From NCBI RefSeq assembly GCF_007830055.1, contig NZ_VLLE01000004.1, positions 215,248-279,247 on the forward strand: 64,000 nt of DNA. Direction: 5' to 3'. Shown in pieces: positions 1 through 7,297 of the stretch (positions are counted from its first letter, which is position 1; the number at the start of each line of letters is the position of its first letter). Position numbers and translations under genes: made by a program. This stretch comes from Lacibacter cauensis (GTDB lineage: Bacteria > Bacteroidota > Bacteroidia > Chitinophagales > Chitinophagaceae). A model generated the notes under the pieces. It was not told where the DNA came from. It did not search any database and was given only the letters and a program-made list of their open reading frames with translations.

Positions 1-390
1 GGTACCGCTAAAGCCAACTCCAATCTGATGATAACCGTTTTCATCAAGTCCTTTGTGATAAGCAACCGAACCCGAAATAAAACTGTTCTTCATTACACCA
101 TCACCATTAATATCGTACATGCCCATTACACCTACACCAAACTGATCAAATTCGGGAATGGTATTTCCCAAAATGCCAAAGTCGGCCGACAAGGTAGAGG
201 TGCGAAACGCATTGTTGATGGTAGGCCATTGGTTACGATAGTTACCTGCCAGCCTTAATGTGCCATTAAATTTTCCGGTTAAGGCAGGATTAAGCGTAAG
301 AGGTGAAGCAAAAAATTGTGAAAAATTAGGATCCTGTGCATAGGTCTGCAACACGATCAGCAAAAATGGTAAGAGTAAAAGTTTTCTCAT
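1..390 (-). CDS. PorP/SprF family outer-membrane protein, 3' part missing
   Basis: The first 130 residues of a minus-strand gene run off the left edge. Translation from the ATG at 390 gives a signal peptide (MRKLLLLPFLLIVLQTYAQ) followed at once by DPNFSQFFASPLTLNPALTG and LAGNYRNQWPTI. This opening is characteristic of PorP/SprF proteins, outer-membrane beta-barrels that help place T9SS-secreted gliding adhesins on the surface. Family members are usually about 300 residues, so more than half the gene is outside the window. In related genomes such genes often follow a large T9SS cargo gene, but here the upstream gene is upp. Identification is firm on the N-terminal motif. Which adhesin it serves cannot be seen. 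Confidence 0.88.
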   Translation of the reverse strand, partial: MRKLLLLPFLLIVLQTYAQDPNFSQFFASPLTLNPALTGKFNGTLRLAGNYRNQWPTINNAFRTSTLSADFGILGNTIPEFDQFGVGVMGMYDINGDGVMKNSFISGSVAYHKGLDENGYHQIGVGFSGT

Positions 391-522
391 TGAGAGCAAT
401 TAATGGTTAGACGTTTTTCAACCTTTTGATGCTGCTTTCTCCTTTTGGGTACAGCAAGTAAAACAACTAATTATTTTTAAACGTTACAAATTTCAATATC
501 CGAATTAACATTTTCAGCAACC

Positions 523-1173
523 TTACATCTGCACTTTTGCGCCATAAGCCAAGTCGCCTGCATCGCCAAGGCCGGGTACTATATAGCCTTTGGCTGTTAA
601 CTCATCGTCAATTGCACCGCACCAGATCGTTACTTTGGGCTCGCTGCGCAGCACATACTCAATACCTACCGTGCAGGCAATGGCGCATACAATATGAATT
701 TCTGAAGGCAAACCTTCATCCCGTAAATATTGGACGGTCTTTACCAAAGAACTTCCTGTTGCAAGCATGGGATCTGCAATAATCACCACCCTGTTTTCGA
801 GGCTGGGACAACTTACATAGTCCAGACTTATTTCAAAGCTACCATCCCGGTGATGTTTACGGTAGGCAGAAATGAATGCATTATCGGCTCTGTCGAAATA
901 ATTGAGCAATCCCTGATGTAACGGCAAACCTGCCCTTAAAATTGTGGCAAGCACCGGTTGAGCCTTCAGCATTTTGGTGGGAGCAGTGCCTAAAGGCGTG
1001 GTAATTTCCTTTTCTTCCCACTCCAGTTGCTTGCTTATTTCATACGCCGCTATTTCACCGATACGTTCAAGATTTCTGCGAAAACGCATGCGGTCGGTCT
1101 GAATGTCGGTACTTCTTAACTCGCCGACCCAGTTTGATACGAGCGAATGTTGCTCACTTAAATTGATTACCAT
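523..1173 (-). CDS. upp: Uracil phosphoribosyltransferase
   Basis: A 216-residue cytosolic salvage enzyme that converts uracil and PRPP to UMP. The PRPP-binding loop is clear near residues 129-144 (VVIIADPMLATGSSL), and the C-terminal uracil-binding part (YIVPGLGDAGDLAYG) is intact. Length is normal for the family. The ATG at 1173 gives the usual N-terminus (VINLSEQHSLV). It is transcribed alone, divergent from the AnmK-like gene, with 160 bases between them. No unusual feature was seen. Confidence 0.95.
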   Translation of the reverse strand: MVINLSEQHSLVSNWVGELRSTDIQTDRMRFRRNLERIGEIAAYEISKQLEWEEKEITTPLGTAPTKMLKAQPVLATILRAGLPLHQGLLNYFDRADNAFISAYRKHHRDGSFEISLDYVSCPSLENRVVIIADPMLATGSSLVKTVQYLRDEGLPSEIHIVCAIACTVGIEYVLRSEPKVTIWCGAIDDELTAKGYIVPGLGDAGDLAYGAKVQM

Positions 1174-1333
1174 AGTGCTGAATATTTCAAAAAAACGACC
1201 CCGAAAACAATGCAGTTTGAAGGTATCTACTGCATCAATAGCTTTGCAGCCGTATTTTTACAAATCTAACAGATAATATTGTGAACAGGATTGACTTACA
1301 AATAATTTCTGCAATCCTAAAAACCCATCATAT

Positions 1334-1939
1334 ATGATTTACCGGGCCCTTGGTTTAGCCAGCAATGCAGCCACACAAAGTTTAGAACTTGTTTTTGCTT
1401 CGTTTGAAGTAAGCGGACAAAAATGGGCCGTAGAAATCAGGCATACCAATTCGGTAGCTTATCCTGCCGAACTGTGGAATAAACTTGCAGGTGCCGCACA
1501 ACTTCCGGCAGTTGATTATTTGCAAGTGCATGTTGATTACGGGCATTGGGTGGCAGCACAGGCCAAACAGTTTATTGATGATCACCAGCTCGATTACCAG
1601 GTACAGCTCATTGGTTTGATGGGGCACACGGCCATCAACTCTCCGGCAACAAAAATGAGTCATGCGTTGGGCGATGGCGCTGCAGTAGCTGCTGTAACCG
1701 GTGTAAATGTGGTAAGCGATTTCCGCAATATTAATCTTGCACTCGAAGGTAAAGGCGAACCTGTTTTTGCGTTGGCTGAAAGCTTGCTGGCAGCTCCTGA
1801 ACAAGTAAATCATGATGCATTTTACTCGGCATTCTTTGCCTTGCTCCGCTGGCGTGAAGAAAACAATCTGCATGCTGCCGATACCGGCGCACTCCGCAAC
1901 AGCATTGGCGGTGCGGTTTGGGTTGGACAAGAATGGTAA
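1334..1939 (+). CDS. AnmK-like protein lacking the second kinase lobe
   Basis: A 201-residue protein related to anhydro-N-acetylmuramic acid kinase, which is normally about 350-400 residues. Residues 1-150 align by eye with AnmK lobe I: the family segments GHT, ALGDGAAVAAVTG and VVSDFRNINLAL are present. Residues 160-201 (FFALLRWREENN, then TGALRNSIGGAVW) match the extreme C-terminus of AnmK, which packs back onto lobe I. The roughly 180 residues between them, which hold the catalytic Asp and most of lobe II, are absent without a frameshift or stop. The N-terminal nucleotide motif (MSGTSLDG in E. coli AnmK) is replaced by LASNAATQS. It is therefore very unlikely to phosphorylate anhMurNAc. 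It may bind a muropeptide or act as a scaffold; no function is assigned. No full-length anmK is in the window. Confidence 0.8.
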   Translation: MIYRALGLASNAATQSLELVFASFEVSGQKWAVEIRHTNSVAYPAELWNKLAGAAQLPAVDYLQVHVDYGHWVAAQAKQFIDDHQLDYQVQLIGLMGHTAINSPATKMSHALGDGAAVAAVTGVNVVSDFRNINLALEGKGEPVFALAESLLAAPEQVNHDAFYSAFFALLRWREENNLHAADTGALRNSIGGAVWVGQEW

Positions 1940-1979
1940 GGGGAAGGACGAACTTAGAAGTACGTGGTACGAATGTGTC

Positions 1980-2034
1980 TACATCAAACGTCCTCGTCGG
2001 ACGAGTAGTTTCTCAAACAGTTTGAGTCGATGTA
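1980..2034. terminator. Compact three-way-junction structure between convergent genes
   Basis: Two perfect hairpins lie side by side: CTCGT-CGG-ACGAG at 1993-2005 and CTCAAA-CAG-TTTGAG at 2012-2026. Both are enclosed by a 6-bp outer stem, TACATC at 1980-1985 with GATGTA at 2029-2034. The element sits between the 3' ends of two convergent genes and could fold on either strand, so a termination or 3'-end protection role is the simplest reading. There is no clear T-run. Confidence 0.5.
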
Positions 2035-2062
2035 AACAAAACCAAGAACCTGCAATTAACTT

Positions 2063-2461
2063 TTACACTTTTAATATCGCTGCTGTTGCTTTAAAACATC
2101 CAGCAGCTTCTTGCAGTTGCAGCAATTCTTTCTTCTCAATTTCTCCATTTGAAAGTTGACTAAACAACAGTTCTACTTTATGCGAACTGGCCAGTTTCGC
2201 AGCAAATGCTTTCGCTTTGTCCTCACCGGTAACAGGTTTCATTTTATCAAACAATTCCTGCGAAAAAATATCCAGCTGTACGCAGTTGCCTGATGGATAA
2301 ATGTCCTGCATCAGTTTATCGTATGTATCGGTTAATACGTTGGCGATATTGATAAACAAATCGGCAAGACGGTCTTTTTGTTCCTGCTTTCCTTTTTTTA
2401 AATCACCCGACAAACCCAGCAGATCATGACCAATATCCCAGATGTCTTTCAAAAGTCCCAT
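2063..2461 (-). CDS. Small hypothetical protein at the end of the LytS/LytR operon
   Basis: A 132-residue protein of no recognised family, starting MGLLKDIWDIGHDLLG. It has no signal peptide and no membrane segment. It is rich in Lys, Glu and Leu and looks like a helical cytosolic protein. I chose the ATG at 2461 because upstream codons are an A/T-rich stretch unlike the rest of the gene. It follows the LytTR regulator by about 55 bases on the same strand and is probably the last gene of that operon. Function unknown. Confidence 0.65.
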   Translation of the reverse strand: MGLLKDIWDIGHDLLGLSGDLKKGKQEQKDRLADLFINIANVLTDTYDKLMQDIYPSGNCVQLDIFSQELFDKMKPVTGEDKAKAFAAKLASSHKVELLFSQLSNGEIEKKELLQLQEAAGCFKATAAILKV

Positions 2462-2515
2462 CGTTTTTTTTTTATTAAAATTAGAAAGGAGTTTTTCCAA
2501 AAGCAACACCTGCTG

Positions 2516-3256
2516 CTACAAGCCCAACATCGCCTTCAACTTTGGATAACCGCCCCTGCTAACCGGAATTTTTTCGCCGGAACGCAGCAGTGCAATATGA
2601 TTTTCTTTTTCGTACGGATCGATGCGGGTAATTTCTTTTACCTGCACAATAAACGAACGGTGCGTTCGTACAAACTGTGCAGCATCCAAACTGTCTTCAA
2701 AAAAACTCATGGTTTGCTTTTTCAAAAAGCTGCCATTTGCAGTAACAATCTTTACGTAATCATCTGCCGCTTCGAGGTAATGAATATCCTGCAAAGGAAT
2801 AATGGTAATCTTACTGCCTGTCTTCACCACAATACGTCCGGCCTGCAAAGGATGTTTCGCTGCATCTTTCAACAAAGGCTCATGCGAAATGGTTGCTGCC
2901 TTTTCCTGCTCCATCCATTTGCTGATGGCTTTGTCAAAACGCTGTTGCGTAAATGGTTTCAATAAATAATCCACGGCATTTTTTTCAAAAGCCTGTACCG
3001 CATACTCATCAAAAGCAGTGGTGAAAATAACAGCAGGTGGTTCTTCCAGCAGCTCCAGCATCTCGAATCCTGTTATCTTGGGCATTTGTATATCCAGAAA
3101 AATAAGATCGGGCTTGTGCTGCTGCACAGCTTTTACAGCTTCGAAGCCATTGCTGCATTCTTCTGCAATGGTGAATTGCGGATGCGTCTGCAGGTATTCT
3201 GTGACCATACTGCGGGCCAGGGGTTCGTCATCAATAATTAAAACCTTGTAGTTCAT
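2516..3256 (-). CDS. LytTR-family response regulator
   Basis: A 246-residue two-component regulator. Residues 1-120 are a receiver domain with the acidic pair DDEP near residue 10, the phospho-acceptor Asp in IFLDIQMP, and the conserved KPF lysine (LLKPFTQQRF). The C-terminal 100 residues are a LytTR DNA-binding domain (IHYLEAADDYVKIVT, then RTHRSFIV). It lies 16 bases after a LytS-type kinase gene, its presumed partner. Upstream operon genes suggest cell-envelope sensing, but targets cannot be read from the sequence. Confidence 0.93.
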   Translation of the reverse strand: MNYKVLIIDDEPLARSMVTEYLQTHPQFTIAEECSNGFEAVKAVQQHKPDLIFLDIQMPKITGFEMLELLEEPPAVIFTTAFDEYAVQAFEKNAVDYLLKPFTQQRFDKAISKWMEQEKAATISHEPLLKDAAKHPLQAGRIVVKTGSKITIIPLQDIHYLEAADDYVKIVTANGSFLKKQTMSFFEDSLDAAQFVRTHRSFIVQVKEITRIDPYEKENHIALLRSGEKIPVSRGGYPKLKAMLGL

Positions 3257-3272
3257 TTGCTCATATTATGTG

Positions 3273-4337
3273 TCAGCCGTTTTTTGAAACGTTAAACACG
3301 GTTGGTTGCGGTATAAATAATTGTGTGCTGAAGATGTTTGCGTTTGTTTCTGTTTTCAACAAATCATTTCTGCCGAACATTAAAAACAATCGCCGCTGTA
3401 CAGAACGTAAGCCAAAGCCGGTTCCTTTTTGTGCAGCAGCAGTTGACACATCGTACGGATTTTCAACAGTGATCAATAACTGCCCATTCTGCGCTGCGGC
3501 TTTTAAATGAATATGCGATTCTTCTGTAGTGTCGTACAATCCAAACTTAATGGCATTCTCCACCAATGGCTGCAGCAGCAACGCAGGTAGTTGCAACTGT
3601 AATGCATCCGCATCCATTTCAAGTTGTGTATGTAACCGATGACCAAAGCGAACGTTTTCAATGGCAAGATATAACTGCAGCGATTGTATTTCATCTTCCA
3701 GCTTTACCCATTGCTGTTCTTCTTTCTTTAACGTGCTGCGCAAAAAATCGGATAACTGCTGCACCATTTGTCTTGCTTCTGCCGGTCGTGTACCAATCAA
3801 TGCATTAATAGAGTTTAAAGAATTGAAGAGAAAATGCGGTTGCAACTGTTGCCGTAATTTGTACAACTCTGCTTCTTTACTTAACTGCTCTGCTTCTGTT
3901 TTTTGCTTTTCGGTTTCAGCACGTTCCTGCCAATTAAAATAGGCATAGCCAACCAGGCAGATACAGCCGTTGATTAAAAAACCGATTGCCATGCGTATGG
4001 GCCAGGTATTTTTTGTAACAGCTGCATAATGACTGCTGTCTTTATAGAAAAGCCCCATCAGGTATTGTGTTGCAAAAAACCAACCGGCAGTAAGTATGGT
4101 GATCCATATAAAAAGATTCAGCAGGCTGCCGGAACGTGGCACATAAAACCGAAGAATTGTAAAAATCAACAAAGCGATATATATGAGTAAGCCATTGCTT
4201 ACAACACTATCGGTTAAAGCTTCGAACCAGGTTAATCCCATTTGATACAACGCAAGCTGCTGCATGGCGATCCATACAAACCAGCCCACACAAAACGGCA
4301 CCATAAATTGCCTTGTTCGAAAAGGAGATATTGCCAT
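3273..4337 (-). CDS. LytS/YehU-type membrane sensor histidine kinase
   Basis: A 354-residue kinase with four predicted membrane helices in the first 145 residues, a short coiled coil (QERAETEKQKTEAEQLSKEAELYKL split around 145-170), then a His_kinase domain. The phospho-acceptor motif is QPHFLFNSLNSINALI, and the ATP-binding part follows with PLVENAIKFGL and GTGFGLRSVQRRL. No separate extracellular sensor domain is visible, so the signal is probably sensed in or near the membrane. It is 9 bases downstream of the DUF4288 gene and 16 bases upstream of the LytTR regulator, which indicates one operon. Confidence 0.93.
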   Translation of the reverse strand: MAISPFRTRQFMVPFCVGWFVWIAMQQLALYQMGLTWFEALTDSVVSNGLLIYIALLIFTILRFYVPRSGSLLNLFIWITILTAGWFFATQYLMGLFYKDSSHYAAVTKNTWPIRMAIGFLINGCICLVGYAYFNWQERAETEKQKTEAEQLSKEAELYKLRQQLQPHFLFNSLNSINALIGTRPAEARQMVQQLSDFLRSTLKKEEQQWVKLEDEIQSLQLYLAIENVRFGHRLHTQLEMDADALQLQLPALLLQPLVENAIKFGLYDTTEESHIHLKAAAQNGQLLITVENPYDVSTAAAQKGTGFGLRSVQRRLFLMFGRNDLLKTETNANIFSTQLFIPQPTVFNVSKNG

Positions 4338-4346
4338 TGCAGTTGT

Positions 4347-4700
4347 TTAAGATAAAGTGATGGATGTATAGCGTTGTACTGCATCGTCTGCACGCAACTG
4401 CATACTGTATATAAACGAAGCAGGTTGATCTTCTTCTTTGATGCAGGAAAAAATTTCGGCACCATCCATCTCTGTATGAAAGGGATAAATATCTGTTACC
4501 GCAATCAGCTTCCAGCAAACAGTTTGCTGTGTACTATTTAAAAACGATACCTGCTCTGCTTCACCAATGGTTTTTGCTTTCTGCATAGCTGCACAGGCAT
4601 CGCTGGCCTGTATTAACCGCAGCTGTTCTTCAAACTGTGCGGTATGTTTTCCATTACCGCAAATAATTCGGAACACTATTTTTACAAGAAACCAGTTCAT
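4347..4700 (-). CDS. DUF4288-type protein
   Basis: A 117-residue protein resembling the DUF4288 family: an N-terminal NWFLVKIVFRIICGNG followed by HTAQFEEQLRLIQASDACAA, and a C-terminal stretch around MDGAEIFSCI. The small alpha/beta protein has no signal peptide; the hydrophobic N-terminus looks like a core strand and not a membrane anchor. It sits between the LiaF-like gene and the kinase gene, with a 9-base gap to the kinase, so it is co-transcribed with a sensory system. Its biochemical role is not known to me. Confidence 0.75.
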   Translation of the reverse strand: MNWFLVKIVFRIICGNGKHTAQFEEQLRLIQASDACAAMQKAKTIGEAEQVSFLNSTQQTVCWKLIAVTDIYPFHTEMDGAEIFSCIKEEDQPASFIYSMQLRADDAVQRYTSITLS

Positions 4701-4748
4701 TGTTGCAGTGGTTTAATTTGATAAGGTTCAGGTTAACGGTACTGTTGC

Positions 4749-5513
4749 TTAGCCAAGCGATTTTATATCGATGCCGCCAAACATCACAAAGCCTTCGAGT
4801 AATACAATTTTATCGCTGCTTACACCGGCAGGGCGTGGACGTTTATCTTCCACGGCACCAAAAATGGCAACGGCTTCGCTGCGTATTTGCCAATGTGCAG
4901 GAACAAACAAGGTAGTGCCGCCAAATACATTTACCAGCTCCAGCTTTACTGTTCCGTTAAAGTCGGCATGCATCAGGTTAATTTCCGAACCTCCGAAAAT
5001 AGCTACCGATTCGCCCCCTTTAAAGTTTTTGGAATAGCAGTTCTTTTTCACTGCACCAAAAACAGCTGCCACATCCAGCACATCGCCGGAACCATCTGCA
5101 TCAAGAGCTGTTGAACTTGCATAATTCGTACTTGAAGAAGAGGATTCGTTGATTAATTCCGATTCGTCGTTGGAACTGCCTCGTCTGCGCAGGATAAAAC
5201 TTAAGCCAATGGAAATCAAAATTGCCGGTGCAATAAAGTTGCGGAGGTTCCAGTCGGGGAATTCTTTCATCAACAGAAAAAATCCGCCCAGCCCGATCAT
5301 AATTAACCAACTGCTTCCTTTAAAACTTTCTTTTAAACCGATGATCACACCAATTACAATTAAAATCATCGGCCATGAAAAAAGAATAGAAGGTACTGGC
5401 AAATCAAGATTACGCAGCAGAATAAGTACACCTACTGCCAGCACTGTCAAACCAATCCATCTTTCGCTTGAGCGTTTATTGCGTTGTCTCATTTCGTTAC
5501 TGATCATTTTCAA
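4749..5513 (-). CDS. LiaF-like membrane protein
   Basis: A 254-residue protein with a basic N-terminus, four hydrophobic helices within residues 19-110 (GLTVLAVGVLILL, LFSWPMILIVIGVIIGL, then two more), a Ser/Asn-rich linker around 115-145, and a C-terminal beta-rich domain from about 150 (AVFGAVKKNCYSKNFKGG, VFGGTTLFVP, AIFGAVEDKR). The repeated FG(A/G) turns are typical of the LiaF/DUF2154 C-terminal domain. LiaF proteins in Firmicutes repress an envelope-stress two-component system, and the kinase-regulator pair here fits a similar arrangement. That parallel is inference. It is the first gene of the operon and has a -7 box just upstream. Confidence 0.82.
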   Translation of the reverse strand: MKMISNEMRQRNKRSSERWIGLTVLAVGVLILLRNLDLPVPSILFSWPMILIVIGVIIGLKESFKGSSWLIMIGLGGFFLLMKEFPDWNLRNFIAPAILISIGLSFILRRRGSSNDESELINESSSSSTNYASSTALDADGSGDVLDVAAVFGAVKKNCYSKNFKGGESVAIFGGSEINLMHADFNGTVKLELVNVFGGTTLFVPAHWQIRSEAVAIFGAVEDKRPRPAGVSSDKIVLLEGFVMFGGIDIKSLG

Positions 5514-5524
5514 TGAATTTAGAA

Positions 5525-5532
5525 CAAAACTA
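5525..5532 (-). promoter_or_regulatory. Putative -7 box for the LiaF-LytSR operon
   Basis: The minus strand reads TAGTTTTG, a match to the Bacteroidota TAnnTTTG element, 11 bases before the LiaF-like ATG. No convincing -33 TTTG was found. Confidence 0.45.
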
Positions 5533-5687
5533 TCAGTCCTTCAAGCAGTGGTCAAGCCATTCTAGAGCAGGTAACAATAAAAGTCGGTAAACGACCCGAA
5601 CGAATCGGCGAATGGTAAAGGAAAATCAGCAGCAGGGGGTTACAGAAAGCTGCTTGACATCGTTGTATCCATTTTCTATATTGTGCT

Positions 5688-7253
5688 ATGCCCAAAATTA
5701 TACAGCAACATCCATCAACAGAAAGCGAACCGTTACATGCGCCTGTTCATACACTTACTGCTACCGATAAAGAACGGTACAATCAACTGCAGCAACAATT
5801 GGTTCAGCAGTTTAAAACCACCTTTCCCGATAAACTGGCACCACGAACAGTGGTAGTAATTCCAAGTCTTACACTGGACCATGCCATTCTGTCGAAAGTA
5901 AAAGGACATGTGTTTTACGAAGAACGTTTGCTCTGTTTACTGATGTTGTTGCGCATGCCCCGTACAAAAATAATTTATGTAACAAGTGTGCCCATCGATC
6001 CTGCGATAATCGATTACTATTTACACTTGCTGCCCGGCATCACCGGCTATCATGCAAGGCAGCGGCTTACCTTGCTCAGTTGTTTCGATGCATCATCGGT
6101 TCCGTTAACCGAAAAAATTCTGCAACGCCCAAGGCTTATCGAACGCATTAAACAACAGATCGATCCGCATTCACCTGCACATATTACCTGTTTTAATGTT
6201 ACAGCCTACGAGCAATCGCTGGCATTGCAATTACAGATTCCGCTGTATGGATGCGATCCTGATTTAAATTACTTAGGAACAAAAAGTGCGGCCAGAAAAT
6301 TGTTTAAATCGCTCAACGTTCTTACACCCGAAGGTTTTGAAGATGTAAAAAATAAAGAGCAGGTAATTGATTGTCTTACGTTGCTGAAACAACAAAATCC
6401 TTCGTTAAGAAAAGCAGTGGTGAAAATGAATGATGGTTTTTCGGGAGAAGGAAATGCTGTGTTTTCATACGAAGCTGCGCCGGCTGATGCTACACTCCGT
6501 AGCTGGATCAGTGAACACCTGGCCGGCAATTTAAAAATTGTTGCGGCCAAACTTACGGCCGATGTGTTCTTTAAAAAGTTTGAAGAAATGGAAGGTGTAG
6601 TGGAAGCATTTATTGAAGCAGACACGATTACTTCACCATCGGTGCAATGCCTTGTTGATCCGTTGGGTAAAGTATCTGTGCTTTCTACCCACGATCAGAT
6701 GCTGGGCGGCGAAGACAACCAGATTTTTTTAGGTGCTACGTTTCCTGCACACAAAGACTATGCAGTTGATATTGGACGCATGGGTGCTGTTATTGCCGAA
6801 GGATTAAAAGAAAAAGGAGTGCTGGGCAGGTTTGCAGTTGATTTTATGACAGCGAAAGTGGGTAACAGTTTTAAACATTATGCGATTGAAATTAATTTAC
6901 GCAAAGGCGGCACCACACACCCGTATTTAATGCTGCAGTTTTTAACCGAAGGCGATTACGATCCGGAAAAAGGCGAATACTTTATGCCCGATGGAAAGAA
7001 GCGCTATTATTTTGCAACCGATAACCTGCAACGGGATTGTTACAAAGGTCTTACCCCACACGATCTGATTGACATTGCCATGCTCAATGGTTTACATTAC
7101 AGCAATGCATTGGAAGAAGGAGTTATGTTTCATTTAATCAGTGCGCTGTCGCAATTTGGCAAAACCGGTTTGGTTGCCATTGGCAGTACACCCGAACGTG
7201 CTGTGGAGTATTATAAAAAAGTAGTAGCTGTATTAAACGACGAATGTGAATGA
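5688..7253 (+). CDS. ATP-grasp ligase related to peptide ligase PGM1
   Basis: A 521-residue cytosolic protein with a pre-ATP-grasp N-terminal half and an ATP-grasp domain from about residue 190 (DPDLNYLGTKSAARKLF, then KMNDGFSGEGNAVF). Acidic metal-binding residues follow in VEAFIEAD and near FAVDFMTA, with AIEINLRKGGTTHPY. The C-terminal 80 residues (YFATDNLQRDCYKGLTPHDL) resemble the PGM1-type C-terminus. The family joins a carboxylate to an amine using ATP; PGM1 itself makes a peptidyl antibiotic precursor. No precursor peptide or other biosynthetic gene is adjacent, so the substrate here is unknown. The stop codon lies inside a terminator hairpin shared with the convergent M28 peptidase gene. 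Confidence 0.82.
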   Translation: MPKIIQQHPSTESEPLHAPVHTLTATDKERYNQLQQQLVQQFKTTFPDKLAPRTVVVIPSLTLDHAILSKVKGHVFYEERLLCLLMLLRMPRTKIIYVTSVPIDPAIIDYYLHLLPGITGYHARQRLTLLSCFDASSVPLTEKILQRPRLIERIKQQIDPHSPAHITCFNVTAYEQSLALQLQIPLYGCDPDLNYLGTKSAARKLFKSLNVLTPEGFEDVKNKEQVIDCLTLLKQQNPSLRKAVVKMNDGFSGEGNAVFSYEAAPADATLRSWISEHLAGNLKIVAAKLTADVFFKKFEEMEGVVEAFIEADTITSPSVQCLVDPLGKVSVLSTHDQMLGGEDNQIFLGATFPAHKDYAVDIGRMGAVIAEGLKEKGVLGRFAVDFMTAKVGNSFKHYAIEINLRKGGTTHPYLMLQFLTEGDYDPEKGEYFMPDGKKRYYFATDNLQRDCYKGLTPHDLIDIAMLNGLHYSNALEEGVMFHLISALSQFGKTGLVAIGSTPERAVEYYKKVVAVLNDECE

Positions 7254-7277
7254 GCACTACGTTCATTCACATTCGTC
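7239..7277. terminator. Bidirectional terminator hairpin containing a stop codon
   Basis: A perfect 15-bp inverted repeat (GACGAATGTGAATGA and its complement) with a 9-base loop lies between two convergent genes. The left arm includes the last codons and the TGA stop (7251-7253) of the ATP-grasp ligase gene. Confidence 0.75.
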
Positions 7278-7297
7278 ATTCAAATTCTTATTGTTGA

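Noticed and set aside
1382-1930. 182-codon frame antisense to the AnmK-like gene
   Set aside because: The plus-strand reading matches a known family at both ends and explains the open frame.
1980-2034. Possible hammerhead ribozyme
   Set aside because: The three-stem layout is suggestive, but neither strand has the CUGANGA core. It has GAAAC on one strand only.
1900-2060. Frameshift explanation for the short AnmK-like protein
   Set aside because: The family C-terminus is present in frame before the stop, so the missing segment is internal, not lost at the end.
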